Assembly (NCBI GenBank): GCA_910576125.1
Contig: CAJTHM010000030.1
Span: 1 to 52,198 of the forward strand
DNA from: Lachnospiraceae bacterium
GTDB lineage: Bacteria; Bacillota; Clostridia; Lachnospirales; Lachnospiraceae
Direction: 5' to 3'
DNA length: 52,198 bases
Below are positions 9,662-17,625 of the stretch, in pieces (the first letter of the stretch is position 1; every line of letters starts with the position of its first letter). The notes under the pieces are model-generated. The model was not told the DNA's origin, did no database searches, and was given only the letters and a program-made list of their open reading frames with translations. A program made the position numbers and the translations under genes.

Positions 9662-9727
9662 CCCTGCGCGGAGGCGGCCTTTGCGGCGCGGGCGGCGGAA
9701 AGGCCGCCTTTCGCCAACGTGCAGGGG
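9662..9727 (+). terminator. GC-rich hairpin between GH2 and transporter genes
   Basis: An 11-bp perfect stem AGGCGGCCTTT (9672-9682) with AAAGGCCGCCT (9699-9709), enclosed by an outer CCCTGC/GCAGGG pair. It is followed by only two or three T residues. It could act as a partial terminator or mRNA-stabilising structure that sets relative expression of the two genes. Confidence 0.5.
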
Positions 9728-9750
9728 AAAACAAGAATAGGAGAGAAAAT

Positions 9751-11253
9751 ATGAGCAGCAATACTTCCAAGTATTACGGTGCAAACGGTGTCCATCGGGT
9801 TCCGCTGTGGCGTATCGGCGGTTTCGCGCTGAACAATACCGCCACGAATCTGTACCTGTTCCTGATGAACTATGTGGCGTATTATCTGGGCGGCTTTGCC
9901 GGAGTGGCCACGGTGACTGCCTCCAGCTTCGCCATGATGATGCGTATCTGGGACGGCGTGACGGATCCGTTCATCGGATATGTGGTTGACAAGACCAACG
10001 GCAAGTTCGGCAAGAACCGGCCTTTCATGGTAATCGGCAATGTCATTCTGCTCGTGATGAGCTTTATTATGTACCATGTGACTCATCTGCTGCCGGAGAA
10101 CAATGCGCTTCGTTTCGGATTTTTCATTGTGATTGCGGCTGTCTATTATGTGGGCTATACTTTCCAGTGCGTGGTCACCAAGTCGGCCCAGAGCTGTCTG
10201 ACCAACGATCCCAAGCAGAGACCTCTGTTTGCCGTTTTTGACGGTATCTACAACACTTTCCTGTGGACCGGATTCGCGATTCTGGCAGCCAGACTGTTGG
10301 AAAGGCATACGACTCCGGATCTGGACGGTATCCTCACCACGGGATTCTATCATGATATGTGGCTGATTGTGGCAATCCTCAGCGCCATTTTTACCGCAAT
10401 CGCTGTGATTTCTATAGCGCCCAAGGACAGGACCGAATTCTTCGGAACCGGAAAAGCGGTCAAGGTGGGCCTGAAGGACTACTGGGAGACTCTGAAGGGG
10501 AACCGCGCCATCCAGATGCTGGTGGTGTCCGCTTCCACTGACAAGCTGGCCTCTTCCGCCAAGACCAGCGCGGTTACCATCGTTTTGTTCGGCGTGGTGG
10601 CCGGAAACTTTGCCCTCAACGGAACGCTGACAGGTTTTGTATCCATACCCAGTACGATTCTCCTGATCTGCGGCGTGGCGGGACTGGCCACTACTCTGGG
10701 ACAGAGAAAGGCGATGCTGATCGGCTCCTGGGGGGAGATTATCGTGTGCGGTCTGCTGAGCGTTCTCTGGATTTTCGGAGATCCCACGAGCATGAACGGC
10801 GCGGACGGCGGCCTGCAGTGGGGATATTTTGCCATTCTCTATGTCATACTCAGCATAGCTCAGGGAGGCTTCCAGGGCGTTGCCGGCAATATCGTCATTC
10901 CCATGACGGCGGACTGTGCGGATTATGAGGTGTACCGTACCGGGAAATACGTGCCCGGTATGATGGGGACGCTGTTCAGCTTCGTGGATAAGATTATCTC
11001 CTCTCTTGCGCCCATGGTGGCAGGCCTGATGTTCGCGGCCATCGGGTTCAAGGACCAGCTTCCCAATGCCAGCACGCCCTACAGCACGTCCCTGCTCTAT
11101 GTGTCGGTATTCCTGGCATACGGCATGATCATTCTGGGATGTCTGTGCAATGTGGTGGCCCTGAAGTTCTATCCGCTGACCAAGGAGAAGATGGAATCCA
11201 TCCAGGCCGAGGTAGCGGCAATCAAGGCAAAGGCCATGAAAAAAGCCGCTTAA
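9751..11253 (+). CDS. Glycoside-pentoside-hexuronide (GPH/MFS) cation symporter
   Basis: A 500-residue, about 12-helix transporter of the GPH (glycoside-pentoside-hexuronide) family, related to MelB, UidB and XynP. The diagnostic MRIWDGVTDPFIGYVVDKTNGKFGKNRPFM segment lies near residues 65-95, and a second loop with MTADCADYEVYRTGKYVPGMMGTLFSF lies in the C-terminal half. It likely brings the substrate of the upstream GH2 enzyme into the cell using a sodium or proton gradient. AGGAG precedes ATG 9751. It is co-directional with GH2 and 130 bp downstream. Confidence 0.9.
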   Translation: MSSNTSKYYGANGVHRVPLWRIGGFALNNTATNLYLFLMNYVAYYLGGFAGVATVTASSFAMMMRIWDGVTDPFIGYVVDKTNGKFGKNRPFMVIGNVILLVMSFIMYHVTHLLPENNALRFGFFIVIAAVYYVGYTFQCVVTKSAQSCLTNDPKQRPLFAVFDGIYNTFLWTGFAILAARLLERHTTPDLDGILTTGFYHDMWLIVAILSAIFTAIAVISIAPKDRTEFFGTGKAVKVGLKDYWETLKGNRAIQMLVVSASTDKLASSAKTSAVTIVLFGVVAGNFALNGTLTGFVSIPSTILLICGVAGLATTLGQRKAMLIGSWGEIIVCGLLSVLWIFGDPTSMNGADGGLQWGYFAILYVILSIAQGGFQGVAGNIVIPMTADCADYEVYRTGKYVPGMMGTLFSFVDKIISSLAPMVAGLMFAAIGFKDQLPNASTPYSTSLLYVSVFLAYGMIILGCLCNVVALKFYPLTKEKMESIQAEVAAIKAKAMKKAA

Positions 11254-11346
11254 AAGTACATACGCATGAACATCCTGTAACAGGTCAGTGTTTGTGAGTA
11301 CAGCAGAACAGGATTGTATACAAAAAGGAAACAGGGGAACGCCAGC

Positions 11347-11739
11347 ATGAAGAACAGGGATTCCGGTAAGGCGAAATCGGGTAAGGCAAAGAGAGAAGAA
11401 GTGACAATGGAGGAATACCTTGCGGCAAAGGCCGAGCTGGATGCTGTGAGAGAGGAATATGGCATCCGGCCCAAAGAGGGAAAGATATCCAGGGCTATCT
11501 CGAATTTTTTCAATAAAAGGGATGCAAAGGAGCTTCGGACGGTCAGCCGGAAGAAATATCTGTTGCTGGCGCTTTTCACCGGATGGATGGGCGGCCATCG
11601 TTTCTATGCGAGACAGTGGGTGGTGGCCGTCCTGTATCTGGCGCTTTTCTGGACAGGATTTCCCCTGGCCATGACCATCATTGATTTGATGGCGGCTATT
11701 CCTAAGGAAGCGGATAAGGATGGGAATATATGCGTATAA
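11347..11739 (+). CDS. TM2-domain membrane protein
   Basis: A 130-residue protein. The C-terminal half is a TM2 domain: RKKYLLLALFTGWMGGHRFYAR, a first helix ending in the characteristic GxHRFYxR turn, then a second helix (VVAVLYLALFWTGFPLAMTIIDL) and the terminal acidic-aromatic region. The N-terminal 60 residues are charged and cytoplasmic. ATG 11347 is preferred over a TTG at 11314 because GGGGA lies upstream of it. TM2 proteins have no defined function. The position inside the sugar operon may only reflect co-transcription. Confidence 0.75.
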   Translation: MKNRDSGKAKSGKAKREEVTMEEYLAAKAELDAVREEYGIRPKEGKISRAISNFFNKRDAKELRTVSRKKYLLLALFTGWMGGHRFYARQWVVAVLYLALFWTGFPLAMTIIDLMAAIPKEADKDGNICV

Positions 11740-11745
11740 TGCAAG

Positions 11746-11848
11746 ACAATAGAATCCATTTCTTCGGATTCTATTGTACAAGGTTATAGAATCCATCCCT
11801 ATGGATTCTATTGTACAAGGTTATAGAATCCATCCCTATGGATTCTAT
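11746..11848. repeat. Three stacked palindromic repeats (hairpin array)
   Basis: Three successive hairpins share the sequence ATAGAATCCAT ... ATGGATTCTAT: 11746-11777 (12-bp stem), 11786-11811 and 11823-11848 (both 11-bp stems with loop CCCT), with a 37-bp period between copies two and three and the linker TGTACAAGGTT. They follow the TM2 gene stop by 7 bp and precede a 260-bp gap. They resemble REP-type palindromes; they could also act as a transcription or RNA-decay barrier. Confidence 0.85.
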
Positions 11849-12115
11849 TGTACCAAACAATCATAAAATCCGCCGAGCATAAGGGTCTGGCGCCCTCCGC
11901 GAAGCGGATAGCCAAAGAGTTTGGCGGAACTATTTGTACCAGAGAGACGGATGGTGGTGGCAATAGGTTCCGCCCGATTTTTAAAATGATACCGAAATAT
12001 AAATGTATAACAGACAGCCGAGAAATCCATCCTATGGGATAAGCGGAGTTTCGTAATTGCATAAAGAGGCAAATGTCTGAAAATACCTGAAATATGGAAA
12101 GGAGAAGACAAAGAT
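11849..12115. other. Intergenic before GH3 gene
   Basis: No gene is evident. The stretch continues from the hairpin array and contains another partial AATCCATCC motif near 12025. The ribosome binding site of the GH3 gene (AAAGGAGA) sits at its right edge. Confidence 0.4.
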
Positions 12116-13891
12116 ATGGTCAATATGAAAGCGAATCCCTTTTATCTGTCTGACGAGGACTGTAAATGGGTGGAAGACACCATTGCAAACATGACTCTGG
12201 ACGAGAAGATCGGCCAGCTGTTCTTCAATATGGGCTCCAGCAGGGATGAGGAGTACCTGAAGATGACGGTGGAGAAATATCACATAGGCGGCATCCGCTA
12301 CAATCCTGCTACGGCGGCAGAGGTGCACGAGCAGAACCGCATCCTTCAGGAGAACAGCAAGATTCCTCTGATCATCGCCTGCAACACGGAGAATGGCGGG
12401 GACGGCGCCTGCGTGGACGGCACCACCATCGGCAGCCAGACCAAGATTGGCGCCACCCGCAACGTGCAGTATGCGTACGAGCTGGGCCATATGTCCAATA
12501 AAGAGGCGGCTGCAATCGGCTGCAACCTCTCTTTTGCCCCGGTCAGCGATATCCTGTACAATTGGGAGAATCCGGTCATCGGTCTGAGGACATATGGGAA
12601 CGAAGTGGACAGAGTGGCGGAGATGACAAAAGCCTACATGGACGGGGCCCATGCCAATCCCGGCTTTTGCTGTGCCGCCAAGCACTTCCCCGGAGACGGG
12701 CTGGACTTCCGCGATCAGCATGTGGCCAACAGTGTGAATGATTTTAGCTGCGAGGAATGGGACGCCACTTTCGGCAAAGTGTACCAGAACCTGATTGACA
12801 ACGGACTGGAAGCAATCATGGCAGGGCATATCATGCAGCCTGCCTACACCAGGCATTTCAACCCGGAGATTGCCGACGACGATATCATGCCCGCCACGCT
12901 GTCTCCTGAGCTGATAGACGGCCTGCTGCGGGGGAAGCTGGGCTTCAACGGCATGGTGCTCACGGACGCTTCCCACATGGTAGGCCTGACCTGCCGTATG
13001 AAGCGCAAAGACCTGATGCCCGCGGCCATCGCGGCCGGTATCGACATGTTCCTGTTCTTCAACGACATGGACGAGGACTTCGAGGCCATGAAGCAGGGCT
13101 ATCTGGACGGCAGGATTACGGAAGAGCGTCTGAACGATGCGCTTCACCGCATCCTGGCCCTGAAAGCTCATATGGGACTGCACAAAAAGGCGAAGACAGA
13201 GCTTGTGCCGCCGAAATCCCGGATGGAGGAGATCATTGGCTGTGAAGCCCATAAGGCCATGCAGAAAGAGATTTCCGACAAGTCTGTCACTTTGGTGAAA
13301 TATAAGGATGAAGACGTGCTGCCCCTGACGCCTGAGAAATATAAGAAGATTATGATTGTCTATGTGAAAGGGCTGGAGGCGCCGGGACTGGGTGCGCTGA
13401 TGAACAAGAACAAGGTATCTCCCGCCGAAAAGCTGAAGACCAGGCTGGAGGCAAAAGGGTTCCAAGTATTTATCTATGAAAGCCCTGTCCAGAAGATGCT
13501 GAAGGAGGCCCAGGAGGGCGGAAAACCGAATATCAATCTCTATTTTGCCGGCAAGGATACCATCAAAGATTTCGTGGCCAAGCAGGATTTGATTATCACT
13601 ATGGTGGACATCGCGGGCGGGTTCCAGCCGGTGGCGAGGCCGTCTTTCGGCATGACCAAGGGCGGCGGGGAGATTCCCTGGTATGTGCATGAACTCCCGG
13701 TCATCGTCATCGGTACTAAGCAGCCTTTCGTGCTGGCGGACATCCCTCAGGCCCGCACTTATATCAATACCTACGATGTGCTGGACAGCACTTTTGACGC
13801 GCTGGTGGAGAAGCTGATGGCGGGCGCAGAGGCTTTCGTGGGGCAAGATCCGGTGGATTCATACTGCGGAGTTTGGGATACCAGGCTGTAA
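12116..13891 (+). CDS. Glycoside hydrolase family 3 (NagZ-like beta-N-acetylglucosaminidase or beta-glucosidase)
   Basis: A 591-residue GH3 enzyme. The TIM-barrel domain includes the NagZ-like catalytic loop AKHFPGDG at K189-G195 followed by DFRDQH, in which D200 and H202 match the Asp-His dyad used as acid/base in NagZ-type enzymes. The nucleophile is D284 in MVLTDASHMVG. A C-terminal alpha/beta domain (from about residue 385) completes the two-domain form. There is no signal peptide, so it is cytoplasmic. The dyad favours N-acetylhexosaminidase, or glycoside phosphorylase activity, over a plain beta-glucosidase, but specificity is not proven. AAGGAGA precedes ATG 12116. The last codons are part of a tandem repeat. 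Confidence 0.87.
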   Translation: MVNMKANPFYLSDEDCKWVEDTIANMTLDEKIGQLFFNMGSSRDEEYLKMTVEKYHIGGIRYNPATAAEVHEQNRILQENSKIPLIIACNTENGGDGACVDGTTIGSQTKIGATRNVQYAYELGHMSNKEAAAIGCNLSFAPVSDILYNWENPVIGLRTYGNEVDRVAEMTKAYMDGAHANPGFCCAAKHFPGDGLDFRDQHVANSVNDFSCEEWDATFGKVYQNLIDNGLEAIMAGHIMQPAYTRHFNPEIADDDIMPATLSPELIDGLLRGKLGFNGMVLTDASHMVGLTCRMKRKDLMPAAIAAGIDMFLFFNDMDEDFEAMKQGYLDGRITEERLNDALHRILALKAHMGLHKKAKTELVPPKSRMEEIIGCEAHKAMQKEISDKSVTLVKYKDEDVLPLTPEKYKKIMIVYVKGLEAPGLGALMNKNKVSPAEKLKTRLEAKGFQVFIYESPVQKMLKEAQEGGKPNINLYFAGKDTIKDFVAKQDLIITMVDIAGGFQPVARPSFGMTKGGGEIPWYVHELPVIVIGTKQPFVLADIPQARTYINTYDVLDSTFDALVEKLMAGAEAFVGQDPVDSYCGVWDTRL

Positions 13892-14043
13892 GAGACTAGC
13901 CAGGCTGTAAGAGACTAGCCAGGCTGTAAGAGACTAGCCAGGCTGTAAGAGACTAGCCAGGCTGTAAGAGACTAGCCAGGCTGTAAGAGACTAGCCAGGC
14001 TGTAAGAGACTAGCCAGGCTGTAAGAGACTAGCCAGGCTGTAA
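13883..14043. repeat. 19-bp tandem repeat, eight full copies plus a partial one
   Basis: The unit AGGCTGTAAGAGACTAGCC is repeated without a mismatch from 13883, with copies starting every 19 bp to 14016 and a ninth partial copy at 14035. The first copy supplies the last two sense codons and the stop of the GH3 gene (AGG CTG TAA). The perfect identity points to recent slippage and likely copy-number variation between strains. Confidence 0.97.
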
Positions 14044-14062
14044 AAGCATGAGAAGTTCATTT

Positions 14063-14103
14063 GCCCGGAAGAATGCCCAAAGTGATGGGGTATTCTTCCG
14101 GGC
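14063..14103. terminator. Strong hairpin downstream of GH3 gene
   Basis: A 16-bp near-perfect stem, GCCCGGAAGAATGCCC (14063-14078) pairing with the complementary arm at 14088-14103, with a nine-base loop. No T-run follows on either strand, so it would be a weak intrinsic terminator or an RNA-end stabiliser. Confidence 0.6.
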
Positions 14104-14148
14104 CTGGGGTGCAAGTGAGTTTGAATTTAGTATATTGGAAATTTGGAA

Positions 14149-14206
14149 TATAATGGTTGCATAAATTGGAAGAAGGTATTAAAATAAGGAAATGTAAGCG
14201 CTTACA
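14149..14206 (+). promoter_or_regulatory. uxuA promoter with perfect cre (CcpA) palindrome
   Basis: A TATAAT at 14149-14154 is a likely -10. The palindrome TGTAAGCGCTTACA at 14193-14206 matches the cre consensus TGnAAnCGnnnnCA perfectly. Its position about 40 bp downstream of the -10 fits a roadblock or promoter-clearance repression by CcpA-HPr when preferred sugars are present. A LacI-family repressor other than CcpA could use the same half-site. No good -35 is visible. Confidence 0.8.
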
Positions 14207-14248
14207 ATATGTGGCGCAAAATAAAAAAGACAGGAGGGATATCATTAT

Positions 14249-15331
14249 ATGGGAATGCAAATGGGCTTTCGCTGGTACGGCGAGGGCAATGACGACATCA
14301 AGCTGTCGGACATCAAGCAGATTCCGGGCGTGACCAGTATCGTATGGGCTTTGCACGACAAGATGCCCGGTGAGGTCTGGGAAGTGGAAGAAATCGCGAA
14401 GGTACAGAAAGCATTGGAGCCTTACGGCTTCAACATGGATGTGGTGGAGTCCGTGAATGTCCATGACGACATCAAAATCGGCCTGCCCAGCCGGGACGGG
14501 TATATCGCCAATTATATCCAGACCATCCGCAATCTGTCCAAGTTCGGGGTGAAGGTGATCTGCTACAATTTCATGCCGGTGTTCGACTGGACGCGCACGG
14601 ATCTGTTCCATCCCGTGGGAGACGGTTCCACGGCTCTGTATTATGAGGCCGGTAAGATTCATGACGACCCGAAAGAGATGGCAGATTATATCCTGAATAA
14701 TCTGCACGGACTTACGTTCCCCGGCTGGGAGCCGGAGCGTATGGCAAAGCTGGATGAGCTGTTCGAGGCTTACAAGCCCGTCACCAAGGAGAAGCTGTGG
14801 GAGAACCTGAAATATTTCCTGGAGCAGCTGATGCCGGTGTGCCATGAGTGCGATATCAAGATGGCTATCCATATGGACGATCCCCCATGGGATATCTTCG
14901 GCCTGCCCAGGCTTTTGGTGGATGCGGCGTCTGTAGACAAGTTCCTGGAGCTGGTGGACGATCCTTACAACTGTCTGACGCTTTGCTCGGGAAGCCTGAA
15001 CGCGAATCCGGAGAATAATGTGGCAAGCATCGTCCGCAAGCATTGCGACAGGATTGCCTTTGCCCATATCCGCAATGTGAAGCATTTCCCTAACGGCGAC
15101 TTCTCCGAGGCCAGCCACAGGGACTGCGACGGGGACACAGGCATCCTGGATATCATCAAGGCATATCATGACTGCGGCTTTGAGGGGTATATCCGCCCCG
15201 ATCACGGACGCCATCTGTGGAATGAAGGCCCCGGCAATGTGCGTCCCGGCTACGGATTGTATGACCGTGCCCTGGGAATCATGTATATGTGGGGCATCTG
15301 GGATATGCTGGATAAGCTGGATATGGAATAA
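14249..15331 (+). CDS. uxuA: Mannonate dehydratase
   Basis: A 360-residue enzyme that converts D-mannonate to 2-keto-3-deoxygluconate in hexuronate catabolism. Family segments are clear: MGFRWYGEGNDDIKLSDIKQIPG at the N-terminus, VICYNFMPVFDWTRTDL, the metal-site region KMAIHMDDPPWDIFGLPR, LCSGSLNANPENNV, AFAHIRNVK, and GYIRPDHGRHLW near the C-terminus. The length is typical. RBS ACAGGAGGGA precedes ATG 14249. It is followed 198 bp later by the oxidoreductase that makes its substrate, and preceded by a cre site. Confidence 0.95.
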   Translation: MGMQMGFRWYGEGNDDIKLSDIKQIPGVTSIVWALHDKMPGEVWEVEEIAKVQKALEPYGFNMDVVESVNVHDDIKIGLPSRDGYIANYIQTIRNLSKFGVKVICYNFMPVFDWTRTDLFHPVGDGSTALYYEAGKIHDDPKEMADYILNNLHGLTFPGWEPERMAKLDELFEAYKPVTKEKLWENLKYFLEQLMPVCHECDIKMAIHMDDPPWDIFGLPRLLVDAASVDKFLELVDDPYNCLTLCSGSLNANPENNVASIVRKHCDRIAFAHIRNVKHFPNGDFSEASHRDCDGDTGILDIIKAYHDCGFEGYIRPDHGRHLWNEGPGNVRPGYGLYDRALGIMYMWGIWDMLDKLDME

Positions 15332-15529
15332 ATGGCATTCCAGCGGAAAAGCAGGCTGTCCAATAACGGATTGGGCAAGGCATGCTTGAAACCTGGTTTG
15401 CCTGGATTTTATCGTATAAGGAATCGGCTTTATTTTGAAGCTGCATCTTCCGGAACGGACAGGCAATTGTCTTCCGGAACGGAGGGCGGCGGCCGCAGTC
15501 GGTTCCCCGAAGAAAAGGAGTTATAATAC

Positions 15530-17113
15530 ATGAAACTGATCGATATCAAAAAAGAAGTCGGCCCCCAGTGGGCGGAAAAAGGATATCAGATGCCGCAGTT
15601 CGACATCGAAGCGGTGCGGGTCAAGACCCATGCGGAGCCTGCCTGGGTGCATTTCGGAGCCGGGAATCTGTTCCGGGCGTTTCCGGCGGCTATATTACAG
15701 CAGGCGCTGGACTCCGGAAAATATGACAAGGGTGTCATTGTGGCGGAGGGGTTTGACTTTGAAATCATCGACAAAGCCTACGCGCCCTATGACAATTTAA
15801 GCCTCCTGGTGTGCCTGCAGTCAGATGGGAATATCCAGAAGAAGGTCATCGCTTCCGTGACGGAGAGCCTGAAGGCTGACGCGCAATTTGAAAGCGACTG
15901 GGCGCGCCTGGCGGAGATTTTCCAAAATCCCAGCCTCCAGATGATTTCCTTTACCATCACGGAGAAAGGATACGGAGTGGCCCCTGCGGATCTGGAGCGC
16001 GGACTGAAGCCCGCGCTGATCATGGGAAAGGTGACATTGCTCCTGTACGAGCGCTTCCTGGCGGGGAGGCTGCCCCTGACCCTCCAGAGCATGGACAACT
16101 GCTCCCACAACGGGGACAAGGTGAAAGCCGCCGTCATCGCCTACGCTGCCAGATGGGCACAGGAGGGACTGGTGCCGAAGGAATTCCTGGACTATGTGCA
16201 GGATCCGGCAAAAGTGACCTACCCCTGGAGCATGATCGACAAGATCACTCCCCGCCCGGACGAGAAGGTACAGAAGATGCTGGCGGAGGACGGATTTGAA
16301 GACAATTATACCATCCTCACGGATAAGCGCACCTATACCGCGCCTTTCGTCAACGCGGAGGAGACGGAGTATCTGGTCATCGAAGACAACTACACCAACG
16401 GCCGTCCGCCCCTGGAGCTGGGCGGCGTGATGTACGTGGACAGGGAGACCGTGGACAAGGTGGAGCGGATGAAGGTCTGCACCTGCCTGAACCCCCTTCA
16501 CACGGCCATGTCCATTTACGGATGCCTGCTGGGGTATGACTTGATTTCGGCCGAAATGGCGGACGAGGACATCAGAGGGCTGATTACGAAGCTGGGCCAC
16601 ATCGAGGCCATGCCCGTGGTGGTGGATCCCGGCGTCCTGAAGCCCGGGGACTTCATCGACGCGGTGCTGAACCGCCGTCTGCCCAATCCTTTCATGCCTG
16701 ACGCGCCCCAGCGCATCGCCACGGACACCAGCCAGAAGCTCCCTATCCGGTTCGGCGAGACCATCAAGGCCTATCAGGCAAAAGGGCTGAACATGGACGA
16801 CCTGGTGCTGCTGCCGCTGGTGCTGGCGGGATATGCCCGGTATATCCGGGGCATCGACGACCAGGGCAAAGAATTCGAGCCCTCCCCGGATCCGCTGCTG
16901 GAGGAGCTGCGGGCAATCGTGGCGCCGCTGGAAGTGAAGGAAGGGGAGCAGGACTTCTCCTGCCTGAAGGAGCTGTTTGGCCGGAAGGACGTGTTCGGCG
17001 TGGATCTGTACGCGGCGGGACTGGGCCGGCGCGTCGAAGGGATGGCCGCGGAACTGTTCGCAGGCCCCGGAGCGGTGCGCAGGACGCTGCATAAGTATGT
17101 GTCCGCGCGCTGA
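15530..17113 (+). CDS. uxuB: Fructuronate reductase / mannonate oxidoreductase (mannitol dehydrogenase family)
   Basis: A 527-residue long-chain polyol dehydrogenase of the UxuB type. It has the N-terminal Rossmann part with WVHFGAGNLFRAF, a middle region with SMDNCSHNGDKVKAAV, and the C-terminal catalytic domain with VCTCLNPLHTAMSIYGCLLGY. In the pathway it reduces D-fructuronate to D-mannonate with NADH, feeding UxuA. AAAAGGAGTT precedes ATG 15530. Gene order uxuA-uxuB with the GPH transporter and GH2 enzyme upstream supports a glucuronide catabolic operon. Tagaturonate reductase activity cannot be excluded. Confidence 0.88.
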   Translation: MKLIDIKKEVGPQWAEKGYQMPQFDIEAVRVKTHAEPAWVHFGAGNLFRAFPAAILQQALDSGKYDKGVIVAEGFDFEIIDKAYAPYDNLSLLVCLQSDGNIQKKVIASVTESLKADAQFESDWARLAEIFQNPSLQMISFTITEKGYGVAPADLERGLKPALIMGKVTLLLYERFLAGRLPLTLQSMDNCSHNGDKVKAAVIAYAARWAQEGLVPKEFLDYVQDPAKVTYPWSMIDKITPRPDEKVQKMLAEDGFEDNYTILTDKRTYTAPFVNAEETEYLVIEDNYTNGRPPLELGGVMYVDRETVDKVERMKVCTCLNPLHTAMSIYGCLLGYDLISAEMADEDIRGLITKLGHIEAMPVVVDPGVLKPGDFIDAVLNRRLPNPFMPDAPQRIATDTSQKLPIRFGETIKAYQAKGLNMDDLVLLPLVLAGYARYIRGIDDQGKEFEPSPDPLLEELRAIVAPLEVKEGEQDFSCLKELFGRKDVFGVDLYAAGLGRRVEGMAAELFAGPGAVRRTLHKYVSAR

Positions 17114-17468
17114 CGGCTGATCGCCGGCCCCAGGGTTCTCCGGATTCGCGTTCCTGCTTCCGGAGCAGAGCGTCAGGCAATTCGGCGAAATAAGTCCCAG
17201 GCCGCCTGTGGGCTCCCGTAGGGTTGCGGGAGAGCTGCGGGGCCTGGGAGTTGCTCTGGCTTGCCCGCTCCCGGGGGGCGGGGCAGGGGCGGAAAGGCGC
17301 CCTTGAACGGAAATGGGGGATGTTGGGAAACGGCGGTATGCCTACGATATATACTGTGGCGTATTGGAATCACAGCCATATATCGTGGGCAGACGTTATT
17401 TCCCGATAGCCCCCCCTGTTTCATGCCGATTTGACACAATCATTGAGGGGATGCATTATGAGGATTTT
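17114..17468. other. Intergenic with terminator-like dyad
   Basis: This 355-bp convergent gap follows uxuB and precedes the end of the minus-strand operon. It contains a dyad TCCCAGGCC (17195-17203) / GGCCTGGGA (17241-17249) enclosing an inner CTCCCG/CGGGAG pair. This is a likely end of the uxu transcript. No coding frame with a ribosome binding site is seen. Confidence 0.5.
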
Positions 17469-17624
17469 TTATTTAGGAAATCCCAAATATACCGCAATCA
17501 GAACAAACACGATTCCGAGTGTAATCAGAATTATAGACCACCCCTTATGCTGTCTGCGGGATAATCCGATGACAATAAAAAATATCCCCAGCAGCATTGA
17601 CGCAATCATTGCGAAAAATCCCAT
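17469..17624 (-). CDS. Small two-helix membrane protein (51 aa)
   Basis: A short gene starting at ATG 17624, one base after the ABC ATPase stop. The ribosome binding site GAAAGGAG lies inside the last codons of the ATPase, so it is translationally coupled. The protein is MGFFAMIASMLLGIFFIV... and is almost entirely two hydrophobic helices (residues 3-20 and about 29-48) separated by a basic turn SRRQHKG. It is too short for most gene callers. Its place at the end of an ECF-controlled ABC operon suggests an accessory subunit or immunity-like peptide; this is inference. Confidence 0.75.
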   Translation of the reverse strand: MGFFAMIASMLLGIFFIVIGLSRRQHKGWSIILITLGIVFVLIAVYLGFPK

Positions 17625-17625
17625 T

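Noticed and set aside
9662..9727. Riboswitch or T-box between GH2 and transporter
   Set aside because: Only a single GC-rich hairpin is present, without conserved riboswitch or T-box motifs.
9421..11796. A 791-codon open frame on the minus strand opposite the GPH transporter and the end of GH2
   Set aside because: Its translation is His/Gln/Arg-rich and low in hydrophobic core, has no domain and lies opposite two clearly recognised genes. It is a shadow caused by codon bias.
12032..13846. A 604-codon minus-strand frame opposite the GH3 gene
   Set aside because: Same reason: antisense to a recognised GH3 enzyme, no ribosome binding site, and composition typical of antisense shadows.
13883..14043. 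CRISPR array
   Set aside because: The 19-bp units are contiguous with no unique spacers and no cas genes are nearby, so it is a tandem repeat.
15821..17092. A 423-codon minus-strand frame opposite uxuB
   Set aside because: Antisense to a well-conserved enzyme; rich in His, Arg and Gln and without motifs.
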